64,000 nt of DNA from positions 304,366 through 368,365 of the forward strand of contig PCDI01000015.1 of the NCBI GenBank assembly GCA_002778195.1, given 5' to 3'. Positions 10,401 to 21,710 of the stretch are shown one piece after another (position 1 is the first letter of the stretch; each line of letters begins with the position of its first letter). A model generated the notes under the pieces. That model searched no databases, was not told where the DNA came from, and was given only the letters and a program-made list of their open reading frames with translations. Source of the stretch: Raffaelea ambrosiae (lineage: Eukaryota > Ascomycota > Sordariomycetes > Ophiostomatales > Ophiostomataceae). The translations under genes were made by a program, and so were the position numbers.

Positions 10401-13400
10401 GGGCAGCGGCAGGCCCAGGTTGCGCGCATTGGAGTGCGGGCCCACGACGTGACTGAGGCACCCGATGGCGGCCTCTGTCGGGCCGTAAAAGTTCATGAGG
10501 GCCGCTGCCGGCTTGCTGGTCTGGCCGGTTTCGCCGGTTTCGCCGGTCTCGCCGGTCTCATCCCCCCCCTCCTGCAGCTGCGCAAACAGCTCGTGCGACG
10601 CCTTCTCGCCGCCAAACGTCAGGATCCGCACCGACGGCACGTCGGCCAGCCGCAGGCCCAGCTGCCGCAGCACCGACGGCACGGTGCCCATGTTGGTGAT
10701 CTGCACCTCGTTGAGGACCTGCGGCAGGCTGGCAAAGATGCCGGGGCGGTCCTTGCCAATGGCCGAGCGGAAGCCGAGGTGCCACGGGGCGAACATGGAG
10801 GTCAGGTGCGTGTCAAAGGCCCGCGACGCGACATTGAGGAACTTGCCGACGCCGCCCAGCGCCGCCATCTCGGCGTGGGCCTCGGTGAGCCGCTGGGTCA
10901 TGGCCGCGATGAAGTGCAGCAGGCTCTCGTTGGTGACGCGGACCCCCTTGGGCCGCCCGGTCGAGCCGGACGTGTAGAGGAGGTAGCCACCGTCGCCCGG
11001 GGCGCTGCTGCTGCTGCTGCTGCTGCTGCTGGGCCAAGACCGGATCACGTCGAGCTCATTGTCGCCTTCGGGCAGCAACAAGACGGCCACGGTAGCAGAA
11101 CCACCGTCAGGACCACCGTCAGGATCACCATCCAGCCCGCCGTCGAGAGCCAAGTCCCGCACCAGGCTGCTTGTCGTAATGACCAGCTTGGCGTCGGCGT
11201 CGCGGATCAGGAGCTGCTTCCGCGCGGCCGGCAGATCGCCGTCAATGGGCAGGTACACGAAGCCGCACCGGAAGATGGCCAGGATGGCCGCCAGCGACTT
11301 GGTGTCCCGCTCGAGGTACAGCGCCACGACGTCGTCGGCGGCCATGCCCCGCTGCGCCGCCTGCCGCGCGAGCTGGGCGGCGATGCGCTGGACGAGCCCC
11401 TCCAGCTCGCGGTACGTGAGCGTCGCCGTCGTGATCTGGTCGCCGCCGGCGCCGTCGTCGTGCAGGAAGATCTCCTCGACCGCCACCCAGTCCGGGTGCG
11501 CGGCCGCCTGCTTGGTCACCAGCTCGGCCGGGTTCCGCGCGATGGCCGTGCCCACCAGGGCCGCGTGTCCGCCGCCGCCGACGACGGACGTCAACTCGCG
11601 CCTCAGGTAGTTGCCGAGCCGCGCCAGGGGCACGTCGGGATGCTCCAGCATGGCGCGCGCCTGGTCGAGAATCTGGGCGAGCATGAGCTCCAGCATCGGC
11701 TGCGAGATGCGCCGCGCGTCGCCCGTCAGCTCGATCGTGCCGTCGGCCTCAAAGATGTTGAGCGCCATGGGGTGCTCCACATGCAGAGACAGCGCCTGGC
11801 CCGTTTCGTGAAACAGATGGAGACCGGCATCGACCCCGTCGGCATCGCCGTCGTCCTGTCCCTGTCCCTGTCCCTGTCCGGCCGTGGCCGGGTGGTAGAC
11901 GAACAGCGCCGGGAAGGGGGCGTGGCCGTTGCCGTCGCCGTCGCCGCTGCCCTCGTTGATCATCTTCTTCACATCCACGGGATGCAAGCTGTGGGCACGG
12001 GGACCCAGAGCCGCCGCATCGCGTCCCATCTCGGACCACAGGGCCCGGGCGCTCGAGGCGTGCGCCCGGACCGCCACCGGCAGCGTGGCCATGGCCGGGC
12101 CGACCACGCGGGCCAGGTCGGGGTGCAGGATGCGCTGCGAGACGGTCTGGCCCAGGACGACCGTCTTGAGCTCCAGCGTGGCCGCCAGGACGCAGCCCAA
12201 GGCCGACTGCACAAGGCGCGGCAGGTCCGGCCGGCCCGGCTGCACAGCGGCCGCCTCCCGGAGCGGCCGGGGGATGGTCGCCTTGGCCGAGAGAATGGTC
12301 CGGGCCTGTTTCTGGCGAGACCCGGTCAGGTCGGGGAATGGCGCGTTCACAGCGCCGTCCGCCTCCACGAGGCGGTGCAGGTGCTCGGTCCAGGCGGCGC
12401 TGGCCTCGTCCCGCTGGGCGATGGACGGCAGCAGGCCCAGCTCCAGGCCCCGTGCCATGGGAAGAAGAGCGGGCTCGTCGCGCTCGGCTGCCTGCGCGTG
12501 GCGCTCCGGGCAGAGATACAACCGCGCGACCAGGTCGAGGCACAGGCGCGAGGACTCGCCGTCGTGGAGCGCGTGGTGCATGCTGAGCATCATCGTGTTG
12601 GTGCCGGGCGCCAAGGCCACCGCCCAGGGGGGGCGTGCGCTGGGCCCGAGGGGTGCCAGCTCGGTCTGGGTTGCTCTCGCGAGGGACGCCCAGCGCTCGG
12701 CGTCGATGGCGTCGTCGTCGCCGCCGCCGAGCGTGGTCCATCGGACCTCCGGCTCGTCGAGGACCAGCTGGAGCATGGCGGCGTGGACGCCCTGCGACCG
12801 CGCCCACTGCTGGGTGCTCATCGTGCGCCCCGGGGCGGCGGCGGCGGCCTGGTCTCGTACGGACAGCTGCGCGAGTGGGACGAAGACTGTCCGGAGGATG
12901 TCCAGCCGAGCAGCGGCGGCGGTCCACGCCGCCTGCAGACGAGCGGGGTCGGCGGGGCCGAGATGGCCGAGGTCGAACAGGCGGTGCGACCAGTACGCGC
13001 CCGGCTCCATCATCGTCTCCACGAGCAGCGACTCTTGGACGGGCGTGGTGGGCAGGATGTACGCGGTGGCCGTCGGCCGCGGTCCGCCGTGGAGATGCTT
13101 GGTCAGCGTGTCCCGCAGCGCCGACGCCCACGGAGCCGGCACGGTGCGGTCCGTCTGCTCCGTCTGCCCCGCCGTCCTCGTCGTCTGCATCGACGCCACG
13201 ACCACCGCGACCAGCTCGCCGAGCGTCTGGCATCGCATCAGGTCCAGCACGCCGACGGCGCACGCCATCTGGCGTCGCAGCGCCCAGGCCAGCTTGGTGA
13301 CCTGCAGCGAGCTGAAGCCCAGCCCGGCCAGGCTGTCGTCCGGGTCCAGGGGCTCCAGGGGCACGGCCAGGTTGTCTGCGATGGCCTGGACGACCGCGCG

Positions 13401-16400
13401 CTGGTCTGCGGGCCATGCCATCCGGCCCCCCCCCGGGGCCGCAGCGCCGTCCCGGCGACCACCGCCGCCGCCCGTTGTCGTGGGGTCCCGGCCGGCCAGC
13501 ACGCTGAGATCGGCGCGGCTGTAGATGGCCTGCAGGGCCTTGCGGTCGACCTTGTTGGAGGCCGTGCGCGGCATGGTGGTGTCCAGCACCACCACGTGGC
13601 CCGGCACCATGTACGCCGGCAGCACTTCTCTCGCCCGCTGGAAGACACGCCGGCGGATGTTGCTGGTGTGGCTGGTGTCCGGCGCCGCCCTCGTCTTGAC
13701 CGAGACAAAGGTGACAAGGACCTTGTGGCTGGCATCGCCGCCGTGGCTGCCGGGCCGCGGCAGGTAGAGCGTCTCGACGTGCTCGACCGCCGGCTCGTCG
13801 TCCTTGACCGTGGCGCAGGCGGCGCTGATCTCGCTCAGCTCGATGCGGATGCCGGTGATCTTGACCAGGTCGTCGTTGCGGCCCAGAAACTCGAAGCCGT
13901 GGTCGTTGAGGCGGACCATGTCGCCCGTCAGGTAGATGCGCTCGTCGATGCCGGGGCCGCCCTGGATGAAGGCCGCCGTGGTCTTGGCCGCGTTGTTGAG
14001 GTAGCCCTGCGCGACCTGGGCGCCGCCCAGCGCCAGTTCGCCGACGCCGTAGCGCGGCACCAGCTCCCACCGCTTCGCGGCCCCGGTGTTGTCCGTGGTG
14101 TCCGTGCCCTTGTTGACCATGACGGGACGCACCACGTACGCCGTACAGGGCGTCAGCGGAAAGCCGACGTTGGCCGCCTTGGCCGGGTCGCGGCTCTTGC
14201 CAAAGAACTGCCGCATGGTCGACACGACGGCGTTCTCGGCCGGGCCGTACGTGTTGTACGCCTTGGTGGTGATCCGGGGCGCCGCCCACGCCTCGGCCAC
14301 GTCTTCGGTCAGCTTCTCGCCGATGAACGTGACAAAGCGCAGGCTGGACCCGGCCAGCTCGTCGACGTTGATGCTGGCGCCAAACGACGGCGTCAGGTGG
14401 GCGTGGGTCGGCCGCGCCACGCGCACAAACTCGGCAAACGTCCCCAGCACCAGCTCGCGCGTGCCGCTGACCACGCTGCCGGCCAGCCCCCAGGTGTAGA
14501 ACAGGTCCTGGACAAAGACGTCGAAGCTGTAGGCCGACAGCTGCAGCGTACGCACGGGGCCGGCGGCCTCGTCGTGCGCCACGCGCATCTGCAGGTCGCG
14601 CATCGCGCTGGCCGCCGCGCCGTGCTGGATCATCACGCCCTTGGGCTCGCCCGTGGTGCCCGACGTCCAGAGCAGGTACGCCAAGTCCTGGGCGCCGAGG
14701 GCCGCCGACGCTCCGTCCCCGTCCGCGGATGCCGACGGCGCGGACCGGGCGCCGAGGATGCCCCGACGCGGCGGGGGCCGCACAGACGTCGCGTGGTGGC
14801 GGTACTGGTCGACGAGGATCACGCGCATGCCCGCCAGGCTCGCGTGGCGCAGACACGGCTCCACCAGGGGCCAGGACGCGGTCGTGGTCAGCAGCACTTT
14901 GCCCTGCGTCCGGGCCATGAGCGAGGTGCGTCGCTGGACCGGCGACGTCTCGTCGATGGGCGACCAGGCCGAGCCGGCCTTGAGGATGGCCAGCACGGAC
15001 ACGTAGAGCTCGACGCTGCGCTGCATGCAGATCGGGATGACCGCCGCGTCCTCGAGACGGAGAACGCTGGCCAGGCCGTTGGCCCGCGCGTCGAGCTCGC
15101 CATAGGTCAGGTCCACGGGCGGCCGGTCCAGCGCGTCGTAGAAGCTCAGGGCCACGAGGTCGGGCGTGGCCGCGGCCTGGTTCTCGAACTGGGCGTGGAG
15201 AACGTGGACGCGCTCGCTCCTCTGGCGCGCCCTCTCGGCGGGATCATCGGTCGGTGCCGGCGCCGTGCCCTCCGCAGAGAGCAGGCGCTTGGGCAGACGA
15301 GCCGGCAGGGCCTGCACGAGGTCGTCGGCCTGGGCGAGCAGCAGCGCCTCCGTCAAGGCGGCCCATTGCCGCACAAGGACCTGGGCCGATGTCTCCGACA
15401 GTACGTCGTCGCGGTACGTGAGCTTGAACCGCATCGTCGTGTCTGCTCTGGTCGCCCCGGCGGCTTCTTCCGGGCGGCCAGGGAACACCTCCGCAAAGAT
15501 GTCCAGGTCGTAGCGGATGGCCGGGCTCTGCACCGCCGTCCAGGGTGCCGCTGTGGCCGCGTCTGTGGGGCCGGGTGGTCCCGGGCTCGCTCGGGGCGGC
15601 GCGTATGCCTGGAGAGCCAGGGCGGTGTTGTAGGGCAGGGCCGCAAACAGCCCAAAGGACAGGTTGCGATGTCCTTGTGCGAACCGGGCGCCGCGGGCAA
15701 GAAGGCTCACAAGCTCGCGGACGGTCTGGTGTTCGGGCAGCGGGACCCGGCACGGCACCACGGAAAAGGTGGGCGCATGAACCGCCCCGTGCTGGCCCGA
15801 CAACACGCTGCCAAACACGACATCCTCCGTGTTGGCTTCGGACACGATTTTCAGCAGCAGGGACCAGGCGGCCTGCAGGACGGACAGCGGCGAAGCACCC
15901 AGTGTGCGGCTGCTGGCCTCGAGCCTCGACCAGGGCAGGTCGCTGGCGAGCTCGACCATGGCCGACCCGTAATCCGACGGCGACGACTTGGCATTGCCGC
16001 CGCTCAGCGCGTGGAAGTGGTCGGCCTCCCAGTCGCGCAGCGTCTCCTGCCAGTGGCGGTCCGTGGCCGCGTCCAGACCCGAGGCCCAGTCCAGCACAAC
16101 ATCCTGCAGGGCGAGCCGCGGCAGGGGAGCAAGGCCCGCGCATTCCCGGGCAATGTCGCCGAGCAGCACCTCGAGCGAGGCGCCGTCGCAGAGGCAGTGC
16201 GCGACACTGAGGACGAGCAGCCCCGGCGCGGCGTCCGCCGGCGGCTCCACAATCTGCACGCAATACAACCTCTGCGCGTCAAAGTCGAGGTACGCGTGGG
16301 CGAGGTCGAGCCATGGCTGCGTCTTGCTGGCGTCCGCCAGGCCCCGTCTGCGCACCACGCGGGGGGGGCTTCTGCTGCTGGTGCTGCTGCTGCTGCTGCT

Positions 16401-19400
16401 GTCTCCTGCCCAGCGGCGCCATGCGTCCGGCGTCAAGACGACCTGGGCAAACGGCGCGAGATCGTCGCTGCACGGAACCAGGGCAGACCGGTAGACGGCG
16501 TGTCGATCCAGGACCGCACGGACGGCCGCCTCCATCGCATCGGCCGGCGTGTTGGGCTGCAGAGGCAGAACCGTGTGGCTGATGTAGTTGCGGCGGTCCA
16601 TGGCAAAGCTCATGGCCAGCTGGCTCTGCGTGCTGGTCGTCGGCAACAGCATGTCCACGTCGGCCGGGCTCAGGGAGCCGCCGAGCTTCGCGAGAGCCTC
16701 GCTGGTGTGGCGGGCCGCAAAGGCGGCGATCCTTCTCTGCGCTTGGTCCCGTTTGTCCTCTTGGTGTTGTTTGTCGTGGTGGCCAGCATGGTCGTGTCCG
16801 TCCGCAGCGGCCGTGCCCGACGAGACGAAGAAGACGGATCGTATGCTGGCTTCGGGGCCGAGGAGCAAGGCCAACGATGGCTGCAGATGCTCTGCGCCGG
16901 GCCATCGGCTCCTGATTTCATGCAGCAGCCGCATAGCCCGGAGACTGTCGACGCCGGCTTCGGCCAGTTTGGTGGTGGCGGTCAACGAGGAAGACGGAGA
17001 TGCGGTGTCCGCATCGTCACCCACAATCACGGAGAGCATCTTGACGAGGTCCGTCTCCAGGGCCGCATCCTCGGCGTTCGGCAGGGCCGCGACCGCCGGC
17101 GGTGCCGCCTGACGGGTCATCTGTTTCCATTGTTGCAGTGTGTCTCGTACGTAGGCCGCCGCCGCTTTGCGATCGGCCTTGCCCGAGGCCGATCGAGGCA
17201 GCGCATCGACAAAGAGAATCCGGAAGGGCCGCATGTAGTCGGGAAGGTGGCGTTGCGCGGCCTCGATGCACTGCGCTTCCACTGCTGCGACGTCCAGGCC
17301 GCTCTTCGCGTCCACGACGACCAGGCTCACCACCTTTTCAGAGCCGCCGCCGCCACCGCCGCCGCCGCTTCCGGCCATAGACTTCCAGACACACGCCAGC
17401 GTCTGTTGCACGCCCCTGGCTTTGCTGGCCAGCACACTCTCGATCTCGCCGAGCTCGACGCGCCGGCCGCTCAGCTTCACCTGAGCGTCCGACATGCGTC
17501 CCAAGAACTCGACAACGGGCTCGCCCTGCTCGTTCCACACGATCCGCGCGCGGTCGCCCGTTCGGTAGGCACGGCCCCATCGGGCGTCGTCCACAAAGGC
17601 CGCGGCCGTCTCTTCCGGTCGGTTCAGGTAGCCAGCACGACTGACCTGCGGGCCCGTCAGGACGAGCTCGCCCGCACCCCCCATCGGCACCGGGTCCAGA
17701 CGGCCCCCTGTCTGCGTGCCGACAATGAGGACGCCGCATGTCGCCAGTGGCGAGCCGATGACGGTGCCGCGCTGCTCTGCGGGGACATGCGGCTGCGCGA
17801 GAGAGTAGATGGTCACTTCGGTCGGCCCGTATCCGTTGTAGATGCCCGCCGGGACACCCGATGCGGACAGATTGGACGGATCGGACGGATTGGGCGGATT
17901 GTGGCGGGCAAAATCTTGCAAGAGCCTGGCATTCACCGCTTCGCCACCCACCATGAGGCCGCGCAGAGCGGACGGGTCGATCAGGCTGGCGAAGCTGGGC
18001 GTGACGTTGGTGATGTCGGCCTGGAGCGTGGCGACCACCTTGCTCACGTTCTGCATGGTGAGGTGTCGGGGCGCGCAGCAGAGCGTGGAGCCGGTGCTCA
18101 GCGTCCAGAAGATTTCAAAGAGCGAGATGTCAAAGTTGGGTGCGGCGCCCTGGAACCACCGCACCGGCCGGCTCGGCCGCGAGGACGACATGTCGGGCGG
18201 GCAGAATCCATAGCAGCGGCTCAGAGCGCTGACCGTGCACGCCGCCGAGAGGTGGCTCACAATGACGCCTTTGGGCATGCCGGTCGTGCCTGATGTATAG
18301 AGAATATAGGCCGGGTCGTTTTCGGAGACAGACACGGGAGACACGGGAGACACCGAAGACAGGCCGGTGCGTCGTGCTGGGCTGCGGGCCTCCAAAAATG
18401 GACCCACGCTGATGCTCTCCGCGGCTGTTGTCTTTGGCCCAGCGGGCTCCGCGATCAGGATGGCCACCGGCTGCAAGTCGGCCAGCAAGGCGGCTCTCCT
18501 CTCCTCCGGTGCATCGACGGGTATGGGGCAAAACGCCAGCCCGGCTTTCAGAGCAGCAAGGTAGCTGACATACAGCTCGGGACAGGGGCCCATGGCCACG
18601 GCCACGGTTCGCGCTGCCGTGCTGTGCGTGGAGTGCACATGGTGCAGTCTCGTGGCCAGTGCGGTGGCGGCCTCCGCGAGCTGCTGGTAGGTGTATTGGA
18701 TCCTCTTGCCGGTGTCCAAGTCGGCGAGAAAATCCAAGGCGACCCTCTGGGGGTAGTCCTGTGCCCTCGTCTCGAACCACGAGTGGAGCAGGACCGGCTC
18801 CTTCGCCAGGCGTTCTCCTTCTCCGGGCCACAGTGGCACTGGTCTTTGTTTGGGAGGGCAGTTCAGCACAGAAGGATGCGTCCACGGGATGGCAACTTTG
18901 CTGTCCTTCTTGTCCAGGTAAAGGAGAACATCGTCCAGAATTTGGCCCAAGGCATCGAGCCCTGGCTGTGGGACAAGGCCGCCTTGCGCAATCAGCCGCA
19001 AAGCTTGGCCGTCTGCTGCATGTAGCTGAAGGGCCTGGTGGTTTTTTTTGTTTTTTTTTTCAGCACAACATCTTATCTGGATCACAGTCAGGAATGACAC
19101 ACCTTTCCTGGTCCGATCGAAAAGTCGGTAGGGATGGGACCTTGGTCCTCATCGTAGTGTACAAAGGAATAGCTAATGTCATCTTGGTGGCCGTCGCCAG
19201 TGCGGGCCTCGATGTAGCCGCCACGAGTAGAATCTTGAATGCAGAATGCCTCGCCCGGGTCGGTGATTGTGATTTGGGAGACCAGACACACAAAGGCTTG
19301 TATCACCACATTCAGGTGTGGTCGGGACCCGAGCGGGCTGGTCCAGGTCAAAGGGACCAAAGAGGCGGGATCGTCGAGCCGTCCAACGCGAGTATGCAGA

Positions 19401-19438
19401 GGTCGAAGCTGCGTAACAGGCGGCCCGACGGGTGACAT
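3963..19438 (-). CDS. sidC: Ferrichrome-type siderophore nonribosomal peptide synthetase (SidC/NPS2 type)
   Basis: Multimodular NRPS assembling a hydroxamate siderophore of the ferrichrome/ferricrocin class from N5-acyl-N5-hydroxyornithine and small amino acids. Two exons, 19438-19103 and 19034-3963, joined phase 0 across a 68-nt intron (GTGTGT...CCACCAG); about 5,135 residues. Domains (approximate residues): A1 195-730 (YILYTSGTTG, GYGPTEV), T1 Ser near 809, C1 905-1330, A2 1390-1935 (YLLWTSGTTG), T2 2023 (LGFSSLQ), C2 2090-2520 (MHHALHDG), A3 2630-3200 (YLLYTSGSTG), T3 3284 (GIDSI), C3 near 3536 (MHHALYDG), T4 3921 (GIDSL), C4 near 4118, T5 4546 (GLDSI), C5 near 4789. Three A domains followed by two extra T-C pairs is the hallmark of this class. 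C1 reads AHCLCDG; C4 and C5 read HHALYDA. The first in-frame ATG is 19468, but 19438 has the better context (GCCATGT). Linkers carry repeats listed separately. Confidence 0.92.
4422..4454 (-). repeat. CAG trinucleotide repeat encoding poly-Gln in the NRPS
   Basis: Eleven or so uninterrupted CTG triplets on the plus strand encode a Gln run near residue 4975 in the last condensation domain; probably length-polymorphic. Confidence 0.85.
5851..5945 (-). repeat. 12-bp minisatellite encoding GHAN repeats in the NRPS C4-T5 linker
   Basis: Seven or so tandem copies of GGCGTGGCCGTT (plus strand), the last ones diverged (GGCATG), encode consecutive Gly-His-Ala-Asn units just before the fifth carrier domain. 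The unit is a multiple of three, so copy number can change without frameshift. Confidence 0.9.
9245..9382 (-). repeat. Tandem repeat of about 36 bp in the NRPS T3-C3 linker
   Basis: Four degenerate copies starting GGGGAGG encode SLATSGSLPG-like units of 12-13 residues between the third carrier domain and the third condensation domain. Confidence 0.8.
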
Positions 19439-20191
19439 GGCGTCACGCATGTGCATCGTGTCCTGCATGTATGTTGCTTGGTTGTGTGCGTGTTGTGTGT
19501 TGTTCTGTTGGATGTGCGGTTCTCTCGCTCTGCAGCTCGATGACGTCTGTCCAATTATGGTAAACAATCGTATCTATTTTACAGGTTCCCGTGACTAGAA
19601 CAGTCGGTGTAAGTGTGCGGCGTGTCTATCTCTACGAGTTGCGGTCCTGGTGTCCGGGTAATATCGGTTCTCTGCCATAGTACGTTCTTTTCCAAATCAT
19701 TCTCTACATTTTCCAGGCGATGGCGATTAGTGCCGTTGTCGGCACTTGCAGATCCACAAAGAGAAGGAAGACCGAGAAGGAAGGTCCGGAGCGGAGTGGA
19801 TGAGCAATGCCTCCTTCCTGCTTCGGAAATCACGTTTGGGGGATACGACATATAGACTATAGTAATGCATCTGTGTTACGAATCTCCCAGTCATGTACTG
19901 CAACGGAAAAAAAAATAAGAAAAAAACCCCCCCGAAGAACGAAAAAAAAAAAACGAAAAAAACGAAAAAACGAAAAACACGATAAAAAAAGGGGGAAGTA
20001 AAAAGCAGCGGCCCCCACGGAGGTGACGGATGCAATACAAAGTAGATGGACTAATGTCATCATTTACATACGATGTACGAGTAGTACTATGTATGGCCGT
20101 GTTTGAAGATCCTTACCTATACTTGTACAAAAACTAAACACAAGCCAAAAAAACACAAAAAAACAGGGAATGACGAGCGACAGGTTCGGTG

Positions 20192-20214
20192 ATCAGATTG
20201 ATATGATTGATAAG
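20192..20214 (+). promoter_or_regulatory. Candidate GATA-factor (SreA-like) site cluster
   Basis: ATCAGATTG at 20192 matches seven of nine positions of the ATCWGATAA motif recognised by fungal iron repressors of the SreA type (consensus from memory). A GATAAG core follows at 20209. It lies about 750 bp upstream of the NRPS start. GATA cores are common by chance, so this is only a candidate. Confidence 0.25.
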
Positions 20215-20572
20215 ATTCGTCGCTGTATAACGCGCTAGCCTTATATCCCCACATATGCCCACATAGTGCCTAGCACGGAGTAGGATTAGTGCCCGTTTGA
20301 GGACAAATCCCGACGGCGACACTGGACTAAATAAACTAGTACGCAGATCCCCACCCTACACTGTATTGCACGGTACCGGGACTTGCGTTCCTATGGTCAT
20401 TCAAACGTGGAATTTTTCTTTCTTCTTCCTTTTCGGCAGCTAGCCCATAGGAATGTGACCTCGGCGCGGGACAGTGCCCGGCTGTCGTTCCTTTTTTCTC
20501 CTTGATTGAATTTTCCACAAGGAAAGATCGACACGAAAGGATCAGCGAGAGAAAAAAAAATGCATCATAGCG

Positions 20573-20656
20573 GGTCCACCGGTCCACAGACCACCAATCC
20601 ACCTGTCCACTGTCCACAGTCCACAGTCCACAGTCCACAGACCACCAGTCCACCAG
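20573..20656. repeat. GTCCACA minisatellite
   Basis: Imperfect tandem array of a 7-bp unit GTCCACA/GTCCACT interleaved with ACCACCA in the noncoding NRPS-ABC spacer. Confidence 0.8.
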
Positions 20657-20754
20657 GATTCAGGAAATGCGGCACAGAATGCTGCACAGAACTGGTACAG
20701 AACACGGATAGGACGGCGAATACGGAAGGACGCCGGGGTTGGGGGGGGGTTGGG

Positions 20755-20816
20755 ATGGTGCTGGTGGTACTGGTGTTCTGGTGGTGCTGGTGGTGTTGAT
20801 GGTGCTGATGGTGCTC
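20755..20816. repeat. GGTGCTGGT-rich simple repeat
   Basis: Strand-asymmetric GGT/GCT/GAT triplet repeat preceded by a run of nine or more G at about 20741; noncoding. Confidence 0.75.
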
Positions 20817-21294
20817 ACCCCGTTCGCTGTTGCGCCATTAATCTCGCATGAATGCCTCGAGCCGTCATTTTACGCCAATGTGGGTCTGGATGTTGTCCTT
20901 TCCTTTGCGCCGGTAACCCCAAAATGCCATCTTGGTAGACATCATGCAACGCGCATTATGGGCATTGGTTCCCAAACGCCATGCCAATGCCAAGATCATT
21001 CCATTAGTTTAATAGTATCGTACCTTGGAGCTGGTACCATTGCCGGCACCATCCACAGGGCAGTTCCCATATTTCCCCCATGTTTGCAACACGCTCGCAG
21101 AACATACGCGTATAATTATTGCACACACACAGCTCATACATAGCAATCTATGCCAACCGGCTCGGGCGCTGCATCACCCCATACTGCTACCATCCACGGG
21201 GCAAAGACCCCATTACGTGATGCCTCCCCGGGCCGTTTTCAGATGCCACCACCCCCCACCCCCATAGTACCCGAACATAATCCCCTCGTCCGGC

Positions 21295-21674
21295 TTACTC
21301 CTTGGCCTGGCCAACTGTGATCTTGGCTGCATCACACAATGCTCTGAACAGCCCGTCTGGCTTGGCGTAGAGCGTGGGGATGCTGTCGAACTCGGCAACC
21401 GAGCCTCGCTCCATGACCAAGACGCGGTCGCACGAGTCGACGACGGTGTCGAGCCGATGGGCCACAATGAGGACGGTGGCGTCGCCCATGACCTCGGCCA
21501 GCACCGTTTGCAGCTTCTTGTCCGCCCGGCCGTCGATGGAGGCGGTGGCCTCGTCGAGGATGACGATTTTGGACTGCCGGACGAGGGCGCGGGCGATGGA
21601 GATGAGGGCGCGCTGGCCGTGCGAGATGTTGGCGCCATTGTCCTTGACCTCTGCGTTGAGATCGAGGACCGAGC

Positions 21675-21710
<36 letters not shown>

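Larger units (their letters stand above)
19439..21294. other. Spacer: NRPS promoter and ABC transporter 3' side
   Basis: Upstream region of the NRPS. It holds a purine-rich A tract (19900-19995), GATA-like sites near 20192-20214, a GTCCACA minisatellite (20573-20656) and a GGTGCT-rich simple repeat (20755-20816). No convincing coding sequence on either strand. Confidence 0.6.

Noticed and set aside
3921..18293. Very long plus-strand open frames (about 1,800 and 2,970 codons) opposite the NRPS
   Set aside because: They are antisense shadows of a GC-rich, stop-poor coding strand; the translation is Arg/Gly/His-rich without domains, while the minus strand carries complete NRPS motifs.
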